The notes below the pieces were generated by a model. It saw nothing but the letters and a program-made list of their open reading frames with translations, was not told where the DNA came from and made no database searches. The translations under genes and the position numbers were made by a program. DNA of 64,000 nt. It comes from Alicyclobacillus hesperidum (GTDB lineage Bacteria > Bacillota > Bacilli > Alicyclobacillales > Alicyclobacillaceae). Shown here piece by piece: positions 1-8,890 of this stretch. Each line of letters opens with the position of its first letter. Position 1 is the stretch's first letter. Location: positions 106,000 to 169,999 of the forward strand of contig NZ_FNOJ01000006.1 of the NCBI RefSeq assembly GCF_900107035.1, in the 5' to 3' direction.

Positions 1-944
1 TAGCGCGTGCCATGGACGCTCTGTGGAATAAATGTCTTTAGCACTTTGCGCCCGGATACATGATCGATCACGCTTACCGTCCGATTCGACGTGAGGGCTT
101 CGTTTTTTGCTTTCACGTCAACGGCCGGGTTGCGATATTTGTACTCGCCGTACATCACCGGCTCATTGGCAACGTCGACCCAAAAGGTGCCGTGGTAAGA
201 ATAGCGAATCGGTGCTTGCCCGAACGTGCGATTCAGCACAGCGATACAAAGAACGTCCGAATCAGAATCCAGAATATGGCGAATCGCTGTATTCACGCCA
301 ACGTCCTGTTCGTAACCGGGAATCGACGTCGAGACATAGAACGGATCGATAATGTAGTCGGTACGTCCGTCGTAGTAGTACCCCCACTTATCGACTTTAG
401 AAGGATCCGATGTGGCATTGGAGAACGGGCCTGACCAGTAATTCTGCTCCGCCATGCCATAGGTGGATGCCTGTGGACGCCCGGCCAAAAGATCGCGAAA
501 GGCGATGTACCATTTGCCCATGCCCTTTGTCGAGAGGCCAATTTCGCGGGGATCTGTGGACCGAACACCGACAATGTCGTCGGCGGTCGGCTGAAACAAG
601 GTGATACCACTGACTCCCAACTGCGCCGCGAGCCGCTTTAGCTGGCTGTTGGTGACGTCTGCCACACGTGGCGGTAGCTGCTCCTCAATGGCGATGGAAG
701 CGATGCGCAATTCATTGCCAAGCAAATTGTCGATATACGCCTCGCCTGTCCGCGAGGCCGCAATCTCAAGGTCAATTTGTTGCGCGAGTAATTCCGTCTG
801 TTTCACCGCGTTGTTCAACAACTGTGCTCGCGTCGTACTATAAAATAACGTGTCACTGAGAAGCGCGATGAGCAACATGGCACCAAACAGGATGGCCATG
901 ATTTTATAACGCAAAGAAAAGCGGACACGAGTCCGACGTTCCAC
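1..944 (-). CDS. Membrane sensor protein with extracytoplasmic domain, C-terminus outside window
   Basis: Open on the minus strand to the window edge, so only about the first 314 residues are visible. A GTG start at 944 is preceded by GGAGGG about 12 bases upstream; an in-frame ATG at 980 lies upstream of that site and is less likely. After a basic N-terminus comes one membrane helix (about residues 15-32, with ILFGAMLLIALLS) and then a long hydrophilic region without further helices, as expected for a Cache-type periplasmic ligand-binding domain. The output module (histidine kinase, GGDEF or methyl-accepting domain) lies beyond the window. It is encoded just downstream of the EAL protein gene on the same strand, which suggests but does not prove a role in c-di-GMP or taxis signalling. 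The sensor call rests on topology; no specific family was recognised. Confidence 0.6.
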   Translation of the reverse strand, partial: MERRTRVRFSLRYKIMAILFGAMLLIALLSDTLFYSTTRAQLLNNAVKQTELLAQQIDLEIAASRTGEAYIDNLLGNELRIASIAIEEQLPPRVADVTNSQLKRLAAQLGVSGITLFQPTADDIVGVRSTDPREIGLSTKGMGKWYIAFRDLLAGRPQASTYGMAEQNYWSGPFSNATSDPSKVDKWGYYYDGRTDYIIDPFYVSTSIPGYEQDVGVNTAIRHILDSDSDVLCIAVLNRTFGQAPIRYSYHGTFWVDVANEPVMYGEYKYRNPAVDVKAKNEALTSNRTVSVIDHVSGRKVLKTFIPQSVHGTR

Positions 945-1007
945 GTGATCCCCAACTCCCTCCGTACTTGCCCATAGCATAGCAGGCTCGATTGGGATCT
1001 GTGGACT

Positions 1008-2756
1008 CTATGATTTACTGGGTGTAGAACCTACTGGAAGCCACTTCAAAATGTCATGAAGACTCAATGGCCGGCTGAATCGGTAACCTTGGAAGACGTC
1101 ACAGCCGCGCTCGCGCAACCAGGTATAGTGCAAATCCGTCTCGACGCCTTCGGCGACCACGATGGCACCAAGGTGATGAGCGAGGTCAATGATGCTAGAG
1201 ACAATGATTTCGCATTTGGGATCTAGCCCGATGCCGCGCACAAACGACTGGTCTATTTTGAGGATATCCGGTGCGAGATCGCGAAAATAGCGAAAGGACG
1301 AATAGCCTGTACCAAAATCGTCAATGGCCAGCAGGTGTCCACTATCTTGAAGCGACTGTAGCACGGATAGACGCCGCCCAGAGTCGGCGAAAACGCTTTC
1401 TGTCACCTCGAATACGATCCGCCGTGGCGGTATTCCATAGTTGCCCAACACAGCTTGAACATTCCGTAAAAAGTCGGGATGATCTAGTTGGCGTACAGAG
1501 CAGTTCACAGAAATAGGGATGTTCGCCATAGCGAGTACGTCGTTGTGCACCAAATCGCGGCAGACGACACCCAAGACCCGCAAACCCAGTTTGTGGATGA
1601 GGCCAAGTTCTTCTGCAATAGGGATGAACGTCCCTGGCGAGCACGGAAATCTCGGTTCATGCCAGCGTGCCAAGGCTTCAGCACCGACGATACGCCCGGT
1701 GGCGTCAACCTTGGGCTGATACGCCACGCCAATTTGCCCTTTATCGAGGGCCTCCATCAATCGAAAATACAGCGCATGCTTCTCTTCCATGCCGCGCTTC
1801 AAGCTCGGTGTATACCACGTGCTGTTCAGCGACGCTTCTCCTGCGCTATGCAGGGCAAGTAACGACTGGTGTAAAAGTTCGACAAAAGCTACTTTCGTCC
1901 CATCCTCCGATTCATCCGGAACAGCGACGCCAAATCTGGCCTGCAGGCGAAAGTTAAACTCTCTGACACGTATGGGTTGCTCGACTAGGAAAGTAAGAAA
2001 GTTAAGGACCGTTGCGTCAATCGTTCCCGTTCGCAGTGCCACGACAAATTCGTCTGCTGCCACCCGTGCGACGTACGACTTAGGTAGTGCCCTCTGCACG
2101 CGCATTAAAAGATTGGTGAAGGCCTCGTTCATGACCTCGTCTCCGTAACTATCCCGAAGACCGATGAACTTGTTCAACCCAACCGCCACCACTGCGACCT
2201 GAGCACCCTTTTGACTTTGCAACGACATAAGCTTAGCGTGCAACCAATGCTCGTTTGGAAAGCCTGTCCCACTGTCGAAGTATGAGCGGTCCATCAACTT
2301 GCGCCATGCACCCATGCGTTCGCCATACGGCCTACATGTGAACATCCAAAAGCGCTTGTCGCCGACAGTAAATGGATTCGCTGCAACTTCAAACGACACC
2401 GCGCTTCCATCCCTGTGCACGTACGGCATTTCCACAGGCAGAGACACCTCGCCCTGCTTGCAGATCTCGCTTACAATGTGGTGTCCATCTGGATGTACGA
2501 TGCATAATCCACTTTGCCCAAGAAGTTCAAGCGGCTCATAACCCAATTCCCGGCACAGCACATCATTCACGGCGGCAATCGACAGCAGGCGGCCAGATCC
2601 GTCTTCAATGCATACATATACCGCCTCTGGCAGATACCGAATTACGCAGTGTGCACTCAGAATATCTCTAAACCCCTGATGCGTATAAAACGTACCATCT
2701 TGCCGAACCCCAAACGAATCCATGGTTCGCGCATCGCCGGTGCGCTGTTGCGTCAT
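1008..2756 (-). CDS. PAS - degenerate GGDEF - EAL protein, probable c-di-GMP phosphodiesterase
   Basis: Soluble protein of 582 residues with a PAS-like N-terminal domain (about 30-150), a GGDEF-like domain (about 160-290) and an EAL domain (about 330-575). The GGDEF signature is replaced by VAADEF, so diguanylate cyclase activity is unlikely and the domain may only bind nucleotide. The EAL domain keeps the EALAR motif, the Asn in SVNCS, the Glu in FEVTES, the Asp pair in AIDDFGTGYSS, the Lys in LKIDQSFV, the Glu in VVAEGVE and the QGY motif, so it should hydrolyse c-di-GMP. The ATG at 2756 is chosen because GGGAGG lies 6 bases upstream; an ATG at 2783 in the same frame has no ribosome binding site. 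The truncated sensor gene follows on the same strand. Confidence 0.88.
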   Translation of the reverse strand: MTQQRTGDARTMDSFGVRQDGTFYTHQGFRDILSAHCVIRYLPEAVYVCIEDGSGRLLSIAAVNDVLCRELGYEPLELLGQSGLCIVHPDGHHIVSEICKQGEVSLPVEMPYVHRDGSAVSFEVAANPFTVGDKRFWMFTCRPYGERMGAWRKLMDRSYFDSGTGFPNEHWLHAKLMSLQSQKGAQVAVVAVGLNKFIGLRDSYGDEVMNEAFTNLLMRVQRALPKSYVARVAADEFVVALRTGTIDATVLNFLTFLVEQPIRVREFNFRLQARFGVAVPDESEDGTKVAFVELLHQSLLALHSAGEASLNSTWYTPSLKRGMEEKHALYFRLMEALDKGQIGVAYQPKVDATGRIVGAEALARWHEPRFPCSPGTFIPIAEELGLIHKLGLRVLGVVCRDLVHNDVLAMANIPISVNCSVRQLDHPDFLRNVQAVLGNYGIPPRRIVFEVTESVFADSGRRLSVLQSLQDSGHLLAIDDFGTGYSSFRYFRDLAPDILKIDQSFVRGIGLDPKCEIIVSSIIDLAHHLGAIVVAEGVETDLHYTWLRERGCDVFQGYRFSRPLSLHDILKWLPVGSTPSKS

Positions 2757-2863
2757 AACGTTCCTCCCAAGGAGATCCGCCATCAGTTCTACTTGTCAAC
2801 CCTTTCGACACAGTTCGAGCAACTTCCTCTCTCGACACTCTGCGATCGCGGGAAAAAGAACGT

Positions 2864-3652
2864 TTATGCGCGCTTGCGCGTGCATGTGCGAATAATTTGG
2901 GCCAGCTCGGCTGTGGCTGTCGGAATATCGTCATTGAAAATCAAATAGTCGAATTGGTCACTGAGTGATTCCTCGTACTTTAAGCGCTCCATCCGAATTC
3001 GAATATCGGCTTCCGCGTCGCCACGCCCGTATAACCGACCCTCGAGATCGTTCAACGAAGTCGGACGAACATAAATTAACACGACGCGATCGCCAAACGC
3101 CTTCTTCATATTCAAGGCCCCGTTGACGTCGATGTCTTTAATGACGATATGGCCTGCGTCAAGTGCCTGTTCGTAAGTTAAGAGATGCGTACCATAGTAA
3201 TTGCCGTGAATCGATTCGTACTCGAGAAACTCCCCGCGCTCCGCCATGGCCATAAACTCTTCCGTTGAGACAAAATAGTACGGATTCCCGTTGCGCTCAC
3301 CTGGCCGCATCGGCCGCGTTGCAAACGATGGAATAAATGTTAGACCGAGATCGTAACGATCCCGCAGCGAATTGATAAGCGTGTTTTTACCGGCCCCAGA
3401 CGGCCCTGATAGGATAAACAACAGCCCTTTCGTCTCGTGCTCCCCCTTGGGCTCATAGCTCATCAAGTCGGACAGTGCACATTGCAAAGCGTCACAAATA
3501 CTTTGCAAGACTTTGAGATCGACCCGGGAAATCTCATTTTTCTTGATGGCATAGAGCGTGTTTTTGTTGACGCCGGAACGCTTCATCAGATCGGGAATCT
3601 TCCAATTGCGTTCAAACAAGAGCCGATCGAGATGAAATTGCACTTTGTGCAC
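2864..3652 (-). CDS. Cro/CI-type HTH domain fused to guanylate kinase
   Basis: The first 65 or so residues form a small Cro/CI-type helix-turn-helix domain (KIPDLMKRSGVNKNTLYAIK). They are joined by a short acidic linker to a complete guanylate-kinase fold of about 185 residues. The kinase keeps a P-loop (GPSGAGKNT), the GMP-binding stretch FATRPMRPGE and the HGNYYGT motif, an aspartate where the Mg/GMP region is expected, and an arginine-rich lid (GRGDAEADIRIR). The usual Ser or Gly after the P-loop Lys is Asn. Housekeeping Gmk has no DNA-binding domain, so this is probably a paralogue that couples GMP, ATP or a related nucleotide to transcription; that role is inferred. A GTG at 3652 is used because a TATACT -10-like box at 3686-3691 would place transcription start downstream of the ATG at 3682, but 3682 remains possible. 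Confidence 0.85.
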   Translation of the reverse strand: MHKVQFHLDRLLFERNWKIPDLMKRSGVNKNTLYAIKKNEISRVDLKVLQSICDALQCALSDLMSYEPKGEHETKGLLFILSGPSGAGKNTLINSLRDRYDLGLTFIPSFATRPMRPGERNGNPYYFVSTEEFMAMAERGEFLEYESIHGNYYGTHLLTYEQALDAGHIVIKDIDVNGALNMKKAFGDRVVLIYVRPTSLNDLEGRLYGRGDAEADIRIRMERLKYEESLSDQFDYLIFNDDIPTATAELAQIIRTCTRKRA

Positions 3653-3817
3653 ACGAACACATCCCCGTTTTAAAGTTTCCATTCAGTATACACACTTCCG
3701 GCGAACAAGTACATGCATCATTGGAATTCTATCGTCTTTGTGATTTTGGATAAGTCGCGCTAGACTACGCATATCAGGATTCGCATGAACATTTCGTCAT
3801 AGAAAGGTCGACCCGCT

Positions 3818-5104
3818 ATGTCACAAAAGCCGTTCTCGCCTCCATCCCATCCGAAACCGCTTTCCACCGCTGACCTGGTTATTTTTGGAACAGTCTTAAT
3901 GGTCCCTATTGCGCCGATGTCGATGTACGTATACATCGCGGAACAAAGCGGCGGGCATAGCTGGCTTGTCATGCTCTTAGGCTGGTTCGGAGCTTGTCTG
4001 ACGGCATACGCCTATCGACGCCTCGCAGGGGTATTTCCCGGCGGCTCCATATACAGCTACGTCGGTCGTGCACTACAAAGCGATACTGGATGGATTGCCG
4101 CCTGGATCATATTAGCTGACTACTTGTTCGTACCCGCCACGCTGTATGCCAATTGTTCGAGTCTTATTGGTGAGTACTTGCCCCAAATCCCCAGCTGGAG
4201 CTGGTACGCAGTACTCAGCCTGATCAATCTGGCGCTTGGCTTGTTGCCCATCCGGCGACAAATCCGGCTGTATGCGCTGGTGCTCATCGGTGAACTCATC
4301 GCCCTAATTGCCTTTATCGTCGTTGCCCTGCACGCTTTGCCACACGCCGGTCTGCCTGCCGGCTCGCCTGTGCATGTTGGTCCAGAACGAATGCTGTCAC
4401 TCGTATCGGTAGGCGTGATTGGCTTTCTTGGCTTTGACGCTATTAGCACACTCGACGGCGAGGCTGCGCGTCCGACAAAATCTGTAGGACGAGCGACGAT
4501 TTGGGTCGCAGCAGTCATGGGCCTTCTATTCTTGCTGCAATGTGCACTTGCAGGCGCCATTCATCCCAACTATGCCACACTAGATCCGGCAACCGGCTTT
4601 TTCGATCTCGCTCGTTCCATCGGCGGTCCATTCGTCGGTTGGCTACTGATCACCGTGTTTCTCATCGGATCCGGCATCGCCAACGCAAGCGCAGGCCAAG
4701 TGTCAGCCTCTCGGGTGCTGGCCGTACTCCGTGAACAAACCGTACCCACGTTGTCAGCAAAGTCCCGACACCTAGACAGAGTTACGATGATCCTCATATC
4801 GCTTCTTTCTTTCGTTGTAGCCACTTTTGTGCCTTTACAAACGCTCAACGCGTTCGTTTCGTTCGGAGCATTTGCAGCTTTCATCATGATTCACGTATCT
4901 TTGTTTTATCGATTTTACGTACGGGGAACGAAAGGTCCGAAGCGCATTGTCGATGGATTGGTGGCAATCTTAGGTTTGCTGGTCATGATCGTGGCACTGA
5001 TCTTCGAAGAGTCACCATCGCTTGTGCTCAAACTTGGCGCACTTTGGCTGCTCGTAGGTGTGGCCATTTGGGCCATACGGACATGGCGCGAGGCTGAAGT
5101 TTGA
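3818..5104 (+). CDS. APC-superfamily amino acid permease
   Basis: Integral membrane protein of 428 residues with about twelve hydrophobic segments. The start resembles the first unwound helix of APC transporters (DLVIFGTVLMVPIAPMS), and the GFLGFDAIST segment corresponds to the conserved substrate-site helix 6 of amino acid permeases. It should import amino acids or amines in symport with protons or sodium; the substrate cannot be read from the sequence. The ATG at 3818 follows an AGAAAGG box about 10 bases upstream. It stands alone, divergent from the HTH-guanylate kinase gene. Confidence 0.85.
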   Translation: MSQKPFSPPSHPKPLSTADLVIFGTVLMVPIAPMSMYVYIAEQSGGHSWLVMLLGWFGACLTAYAYRRLAGVFPGGSIYSYVGRALQSDTGWIAAWIILADYLFVPATLYANCSSLIGEYLPQIPSWSWYAVLSLINLALGLLPIRRQIRLYALVLIGELIALIAFIVVALHALPHAGLPAGSPVHVGPERMLSLVSVGVIGFLGFDAISTLDGEAARPTKSVGRATIWVAAVMGLLFLLQCALAGAIHPNYATLDPATGFFDLARSIGGPFVGWLLITVFLIGSGIANASAGQVSASRVLAVLREQTVPTLSAKSRHLDRVTMILISLLSFVVATFVPLQTLNAFVSFGAFAAFIMIHVSLFYRFYVRGTKGPKRIVDGLVAILGLLVMIVALIFEESPSLVLKLGALWLLVGVAIWAIRTWREAEV

Positions 5105-5199
5105 GGTGACGCGCGGATAGGGGCCCGCCCTTGCCGTCCAGTTGTCGGCGTCTTGGCGCCCCTGCACGCATTATCAGTGAAAACAAACTCGATTTCAAT

Positions 5200-5227
5200 T
5201 TGTTAAACTCCATAGAACGCATAGAAT
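5200..5227 (+). promoter_or_regulatory. Possible sigma-A promoter of hpnB
   Basis: TTGTTA and TAGAAT are separated by 16 bases, giving a start near 5234, just upstream of the ribosome binding site for the ATG at 5248. This agrees with the shorter start chosen for hpnB. Both hexamers deviate from consensus. Confidence 0.35.
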
Positions 5228-5247
5228 TGCCTAGGCAGGTGAATGAC

Positions 5248-6438
5248 ATGCCATGGTTTGCAGACCTAGTGTCGGCCATCACATGCTTGGCTTGGCTGTT
5301 CCTGTTATGCTGCAGAGGGTTTTATTGGCTGATGGGTGACGGGTTAACAGACAAGCGCATGAAGGAGCACGACGGTGTCTCTAGTTGGCCAAAGGTTTGT
5401 GCAATCGTACCAGCCCGCAACGAAGCGGATGTTTTAGGCGAGACTCTGCCGTCACTTTTGAACCAGAATTATGCAGGCGAGTTTCACGTCATTTTGGTGG
5501 ATGATCACAGTGATGACGGGACAAGTGAAGTGGCGCGCAACATTGCGCAAACATTGCTTCGGCAAGATCGATTGCAGATTCTGAAATCAGCTCCTCTGCC
5601 CAACGGATGGGCTGGGAAGGTTTGGGCTATGCAGAATGGCCTGCACGAAGTCCCTCCCGATGCTGAATATGTACTATTGACCGATGCTGACATCCGCCAC
5701 CCTGAGTCATCTGTGTCCCGCCTTGTTGAGCAGGCCAAACGGCAAAGACGAGATTTCGTCTCGCTGATGGTACGACTGCATGTAGAGTCAAAGTGGGAAG
5801 CCCTTTTGATTCCAGCATTCGTCTACTTTTTTGCAAAACTGTACCCATTTCGTTGGGTTGCCAACGATAAACGCAAGACAGCTGCGGCAGCAGGTGGCTG
5901 TATCCTTGTCAGGCGAGAACTGATCCAAACTGCAGACGGGTTAACTCCCATCTCTGGCGCCGTGATCGACGACTGCTCATTGGCAAAACTCGTTCAATCA
6001 CGTGGTGCCACGCTGTGGTTGGGCCTGGGCAGCGACTTCGCCAGCGTGCGCCGCTATACGTCTTTAGCAGAGATTTGGAATATGGTCGCTCGGTCAGCGT
6101 TCGTACAGCTCAACTACTCCCTTTGGCTCTTAGTCGGCACCGCCATCGGCATGACACTACTGTATCTTGTCCCCGTCGTCATAACTATTGCAGGCATTTG
6201 CCTCATTTCTCTGGGACACACCGATTGGATCTGGCCAGGCATGCTTGGCCTTGTTGCGTGGTGCATCATGTCCGCCACCTTCGTGCCGATTCTCCGCTGG
6301 TACAGGCTGGCGCTGTGGCGAGTCATCACATTACCGGCCGCAGGCTTTTTGTATACGCTGATGACAATTGACTCTGCAATCCGGTTCTGGCAACGGCGGG
6401 CTGGCGCCTGGAAAGGGCGCCCATATGAAATGCATTAG
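5248..6438 (+). CDS. hpnB: Hopanoid-associated glycosyltransferase HpnB
   Basis: Family 2 glycosyltransferase of 396 residues. The catalytic domain has PARNEADVLGETLPSLL, the nucleotide-sugar Asp motif VDDHSDDGT, LTDADIRHP and the acceptor-side motif IDDCSLA. Three membrane helices follow at the C-terminus, with one helix at the N-terminus. The stretches SLMVRLHVES, PAFVYFFAKLYPF and TAAAAGGCILVRRE are characteristic of HpnB proteins linked to hopanoid lipid synthesis. The exact sugar transfer is not well established for the family. ATG 5248 follows AGGTGA with good spacing; an upstream in-frame ATG at 5131 would add about 39 residues that resemble nothing in the family. No other hopanoid gene is adjacent, so it probably acts with squalene-hopene cyclase encoded elsewhere. 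Confidence 0.85.
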   Translation: MPWFADLVSAITCLAWLFLLCCRGFYWLMGDGLTDKRMKEHDGVSSWPKVCAIVPARNEADVLGETLPSLLNQNYAGEFHVILVDDHSDDGTSEVARNIAQTLLRQDRLQILKSAPLPNGWAGKVWAMQNGLHEVPPDAEYVLLTDADIRHPESSVSRLVEQAKRQRRDFVSLMVRLHVESKWEALLIPAFVYFFAKLYPFRWVANDKRKTAAAAGGCILVRRELIQTADGLTPISGAVIDDCSLAKLVQSRGATLWLGLGSDFASVRRYTSLAEIWNMVARSAFVQLNYSLWLLVGTAIGMTLLYLVPVVITIAGICLISLGHTDWIWPGMLGLVAWCIMSATFVPILRWYRLALWRVITLPAAGFLYTLMTIDSAIRFWQRRAGAWKGRPYEMH

Positions 6439-7193
6439 ATGTGCTTGGCTTGTCCCCTGACACGCATCCGGTACACCCAACGCTCAGCGTCTTCGACGTC
6501 CTCATCACCAAATTGGCCGGTAATAAGCCGTTCAGGATGGTCTAGGCAGCCAGCCAACCGCAGCTTGTCCCGCAAATCCTGCAAACGCCGGCGTTTCTCG
6601 CGGACAGAGGGTACAGACTGCAGGGTCTCCTGCAAGGCGTCCCACGAGCGGCCAAGTCTGTCGTACATGATCATGAGCCAGTAATCAGAGATTTGAAAGG
6701 GCGTTAACTCTGTGCTTCCCGCCGGAGCTAGCTCCATCCACAGTTCGTCTCCGGTGTATGGAATCCGGTCGACCAACTTTAGTTGCTTACCACCGCAAAT
6801 CTTGCGATACGCTTCCTCCAAAGCTGCCGTGTCGATATCGACATCCATGTCGCCAAGATATGCATAGAACTGCGACCAACGCGACATCATGCGCCGTGCA
6901 TTGTCCAGGGTGAGATTAAACCTGTCCCCATCCATGATGTGGTCATCAATCCATTCAAGCGCCAACGAATATTCCCACCATGGGAGTTCATCCAGATTTT
7001 CGATACCGGAGCGCTCGAAGTACATCATCAGGGCTTCCAAGTCGCCCCAGGCCCAGTCGAGTTCGTCACTCCGCTTCGTAAAATACAATGTATTTAAGTA
7101 GGACACAGTCCACCGTTCCGGGAAGAGGCGAACTTCCTCTCGCCCACGGTAAAAGTCACGGACCTGGCGCATCACGTCACTCATACGGCTCAT
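6435..7193 (-). CDS. Conserved-looking hypothetical protein, soluble, helical
   Basis: Protein of 252 residues without signal peptide or membrane segment, rich in Trp, Asp and Arg, and predicted largely helical. I recognise no family. Acidic Trp/Tyr-rich stretches (ELDWAWGDLEALMMYFE, DELPWWEYSLALEWIDDH) and a basic C-terminal segment (VREKRRRLQDLRDKLRLAG) suggest a protein- or nucleic-acid-binding scaffold, but no catalytic motif is visible. The ATG at 7193 is fixed by GGAGGGG six bases upstream. Its 3' end overlaps the convergent hpnB gene by four bases. Confidence 0.7.
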   Translation of the reverse strand: MSRMSDVMRQVRDFYRGREEVRLFPERWTVSYLNTLYFTKRSDELDWAWGDLEALMMYFERSGIENLDELPWWEYSLALEWIDDHIMDGDRFNLTLDNARRMMSRWSQFYAYLGDMDVDIDTAALEEAYRKICGGKQLKLVDRIPYTGDELWMELAPAGSTELTPFQISDYWLMIMYDRLGRSWDALQETLQSVPSVREKRRRLQDLRDKLRLAGCLDHPERLITGQFGDEDVEDAERWVYRMRVRGQAKHI

Positions 7194-7346
7194 CGAATTC
7201 CCCTCCAACACAAGTCGTTTATATTGTAACAAATCGTACCGCTTACAAATTTGCACTGCCGTGTGAGAAGGGTCACAATAATGTAACGTATATCAAAAGC
7301 ATTCTCTCCTAAAAAAGATACACCCTTCGACGCGAGGTATCACAAA

Positions 7347-8474
7347 ATGAACAAAAATAGGAGATATCCAAAGCCACAAGTGCGTTTACGTCAACCAGTC
7401 TTAGCCGGAGCTTCGCCACATGACCCGCCTAAATTGCATCATGCATTCTTGTTGAGAAAAGCGCCATGGCCTTGGCGCAGGGCCCTTGGCGCAGGGCTCT
7501 GTCTCTTTGTTCCATTGTTTGCGGCCACTTTAGCCCACCGACCGCTGTGGGGGTTGCTCGCAACCATCGGCGGCTTTACGGGTATTTATACAGCTGCCAT
7601 TCCACTGCGCCGATTGGCACTCAAACTTGTCATCGTCGCCGTAGGACTATCGGTATCCCTCGGACTCGGGACGATGAGCGCAGCATCCCCCGCGAGCATG
7701 GCTATCGTTTTTGCCTTGGTCGGGGGATGTGCGACATTTCTGTGCAGTGCACTACAAGTTGCGCCCCCAGGACCATTCTTTTTTATCATGGCATGTGCCA
7801 TTGGCACCGGCATGCCAGTGGATCCTGTGGCGGCGCCTGAACGTGCGGCTGTCGCTCTGGTTGGTGGCGCGATCGCGTGGGTGATTTCCATGGGCATAGC
7901 CTGGGGCTTATCCTGGCGACAACCGCACCATCATACCGAGTCCGCCAAGCGTTTGATGAACCGGGCACCATTCCAACTGGCAGCCTTGCGGTTGCGACAT
8001 GCATTGCCCATCCGTTCGCCCTATATGATGGCAGGCTTTCGAATGGCCTTAGGCATCTGTTGTGCAGTGCTCTTGGCATATGCACTCGGGAACACTCGCC
8101 CGTATTGGGTACCTGTGGGTTGCGCAGCCACCTTGATCGGGACAACAATGATGGGTACCATCCACCGCGCAATTCAGCGCGCCTTTGGCACGGCATTAGG
8201 CGTTCTGATCGCCGGTGCTATTTTATCGTTCCGACCATCGTATATCGCCCTAGCGTGCATTGTGTTCGTGCTACAAACAGTGACAGAGTTGCTGATTCCG
8301 CGCAACTACGGCTTAGCTGTCATATTTATTACACCGCTCGCGTTGACGATTACAGAGATTGCACGTGTCGGCCTCAGCGTTCCCACACTGATTCATGCAC
8401 GATTTATTGATACACTGCTCGGATGTTGCGTCGGCTTGGTCATCCGCTTACTGTGGTGGCTGCCCGAGAAATAG
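7347..8474 (+). CDS. FUSC-family membrane protein (aromatic acid exporter-like)
   Basis: Polytopic membrane protein of 375 residues with two blocks of about five helices separated by a short charged loop near residue 200. The second block contains YWVPVGCAATLIG followed by IHRAIQRAFGTALGVLIAG, the typical signature of the FUSC/fusaric-acid-resistance-like domain. Family members export aromatic acids or related compounds; here the substrate is unknown. The long cytoplasmic C-terminal domain of full-length FUSC pumps is absent. ATG 7347 has a GCGAGG box upstream. Confidence 0.75.
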   Translation: MNKNRRYPKPQVRLRQPVLAGASPHDPPKLHHAFLLRKAPWPWRRALGAGLCLFVPLFAATLAHRPLWGLLATIGGFTGIYTAAIPLRRLALKLVIVAVGLSVSLGLGTMSAASPASMAIVFALVGGCATFLCSALQVAPPGPFFFIMACAIGTGMPVDPVAAPERAAVALVGGAIAWVISMGIAWGLSWRQPHHHTESAKRLMNRAPFQLAALRLRHALPIRSPYMMAGFRMALGICCAVLLAYALGNTRPYWVPVGCAATLIGTTMMGTIHRAIQRAFGTALGVLIAGAILSFRPSYIALACIVFVLQTVTELLIPRNYGLAVIFITPLALTITEIARVGLSVPTLIHARFIDTLLGCCVGLVIRLLWWLPEK

Positions 8475-8680
8475 GCAACCACCACCTCCTCCTCGAATAT
8501 TTCCCGGCAAATATCGACGAGCTATTTCCCAATTCCCGATAAACGTTCACGGTTCTCCAAAAACAGTGAAAAAAATAGGTTTACTTACCTCAATCGACAC
8601 GCATCGACAGCATTCGATTTGCTGACACGCTATTCTATTGTTGTTGTTGTCGGATTTTGCACCATAGGGGGTGAAATTCG

Positions 8681-8773
8681 ATGAAAAGGACTCTTAATAA
8701 AGAGGCTCTTATGACCGTTGCCGTGATCATTGCGCTTGCCGCGGCAACCATCGCACCATGGCCTTGGATATAA
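8681..8773 (+). CDS. 30-residue hydrophobic peptide, candidate signal peptide or microprotein
   Basis: A short frame with an excellent start: AGGGGGTG lies about 7 bases before ATG 8681. The product has a charged N-terminus (MKRTLNKEAL), an alanine/isoleucine-rich hydrophobic core, and ends in APWPWI. It lies directly before a strong hairpin terminator and upstream of a DUF5317 membrane protein and an orphan membrane histidine kinase. That is the layout expected of a peptide pheromone or sensor-associated microprotein. No known autoinducer motif such as an AgrD-type Cys is present, so the role is inference; expression is supported only by the ribosome binding site and terminator. Confidence 0.55.
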   Translation: MKRTLNKEALMTVAVIIALAAATIAPWPWI

Positions 8774-8798
8774 TCCAGCTAATTTCGAATTTATTACT

Positions 8799-8826
8799 AG
8801 AAGAATCGGTATCTACCGATTCTTCT
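8799..8826 (+). terminator. Perfect hairpin terminator after the small peptide gene
   Basis: The arms AGAAGAATCGGTA and TACCGATTCTTCT are perfect 13-base complements with a 2-base loop, followed by a T-rich stretch. It separates the peptide gene from the DUF5317 gene, so the peptide is probably made as its own short transcript with partial read-through. Confidence 0.75.
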
Positions 8827-8890
8827 TTATTTATTGTCCGCTATGCTCCACATGATAAAATAAAACTGCTAATTAAGGTGAGTGATATTT

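Noticed and set aside
8475..8680. Spo0A box or sigma-H promoter before the small peptide gene
   Set aside because: Only TGTCGG-like partial matches; no well-spaced hexamers found.
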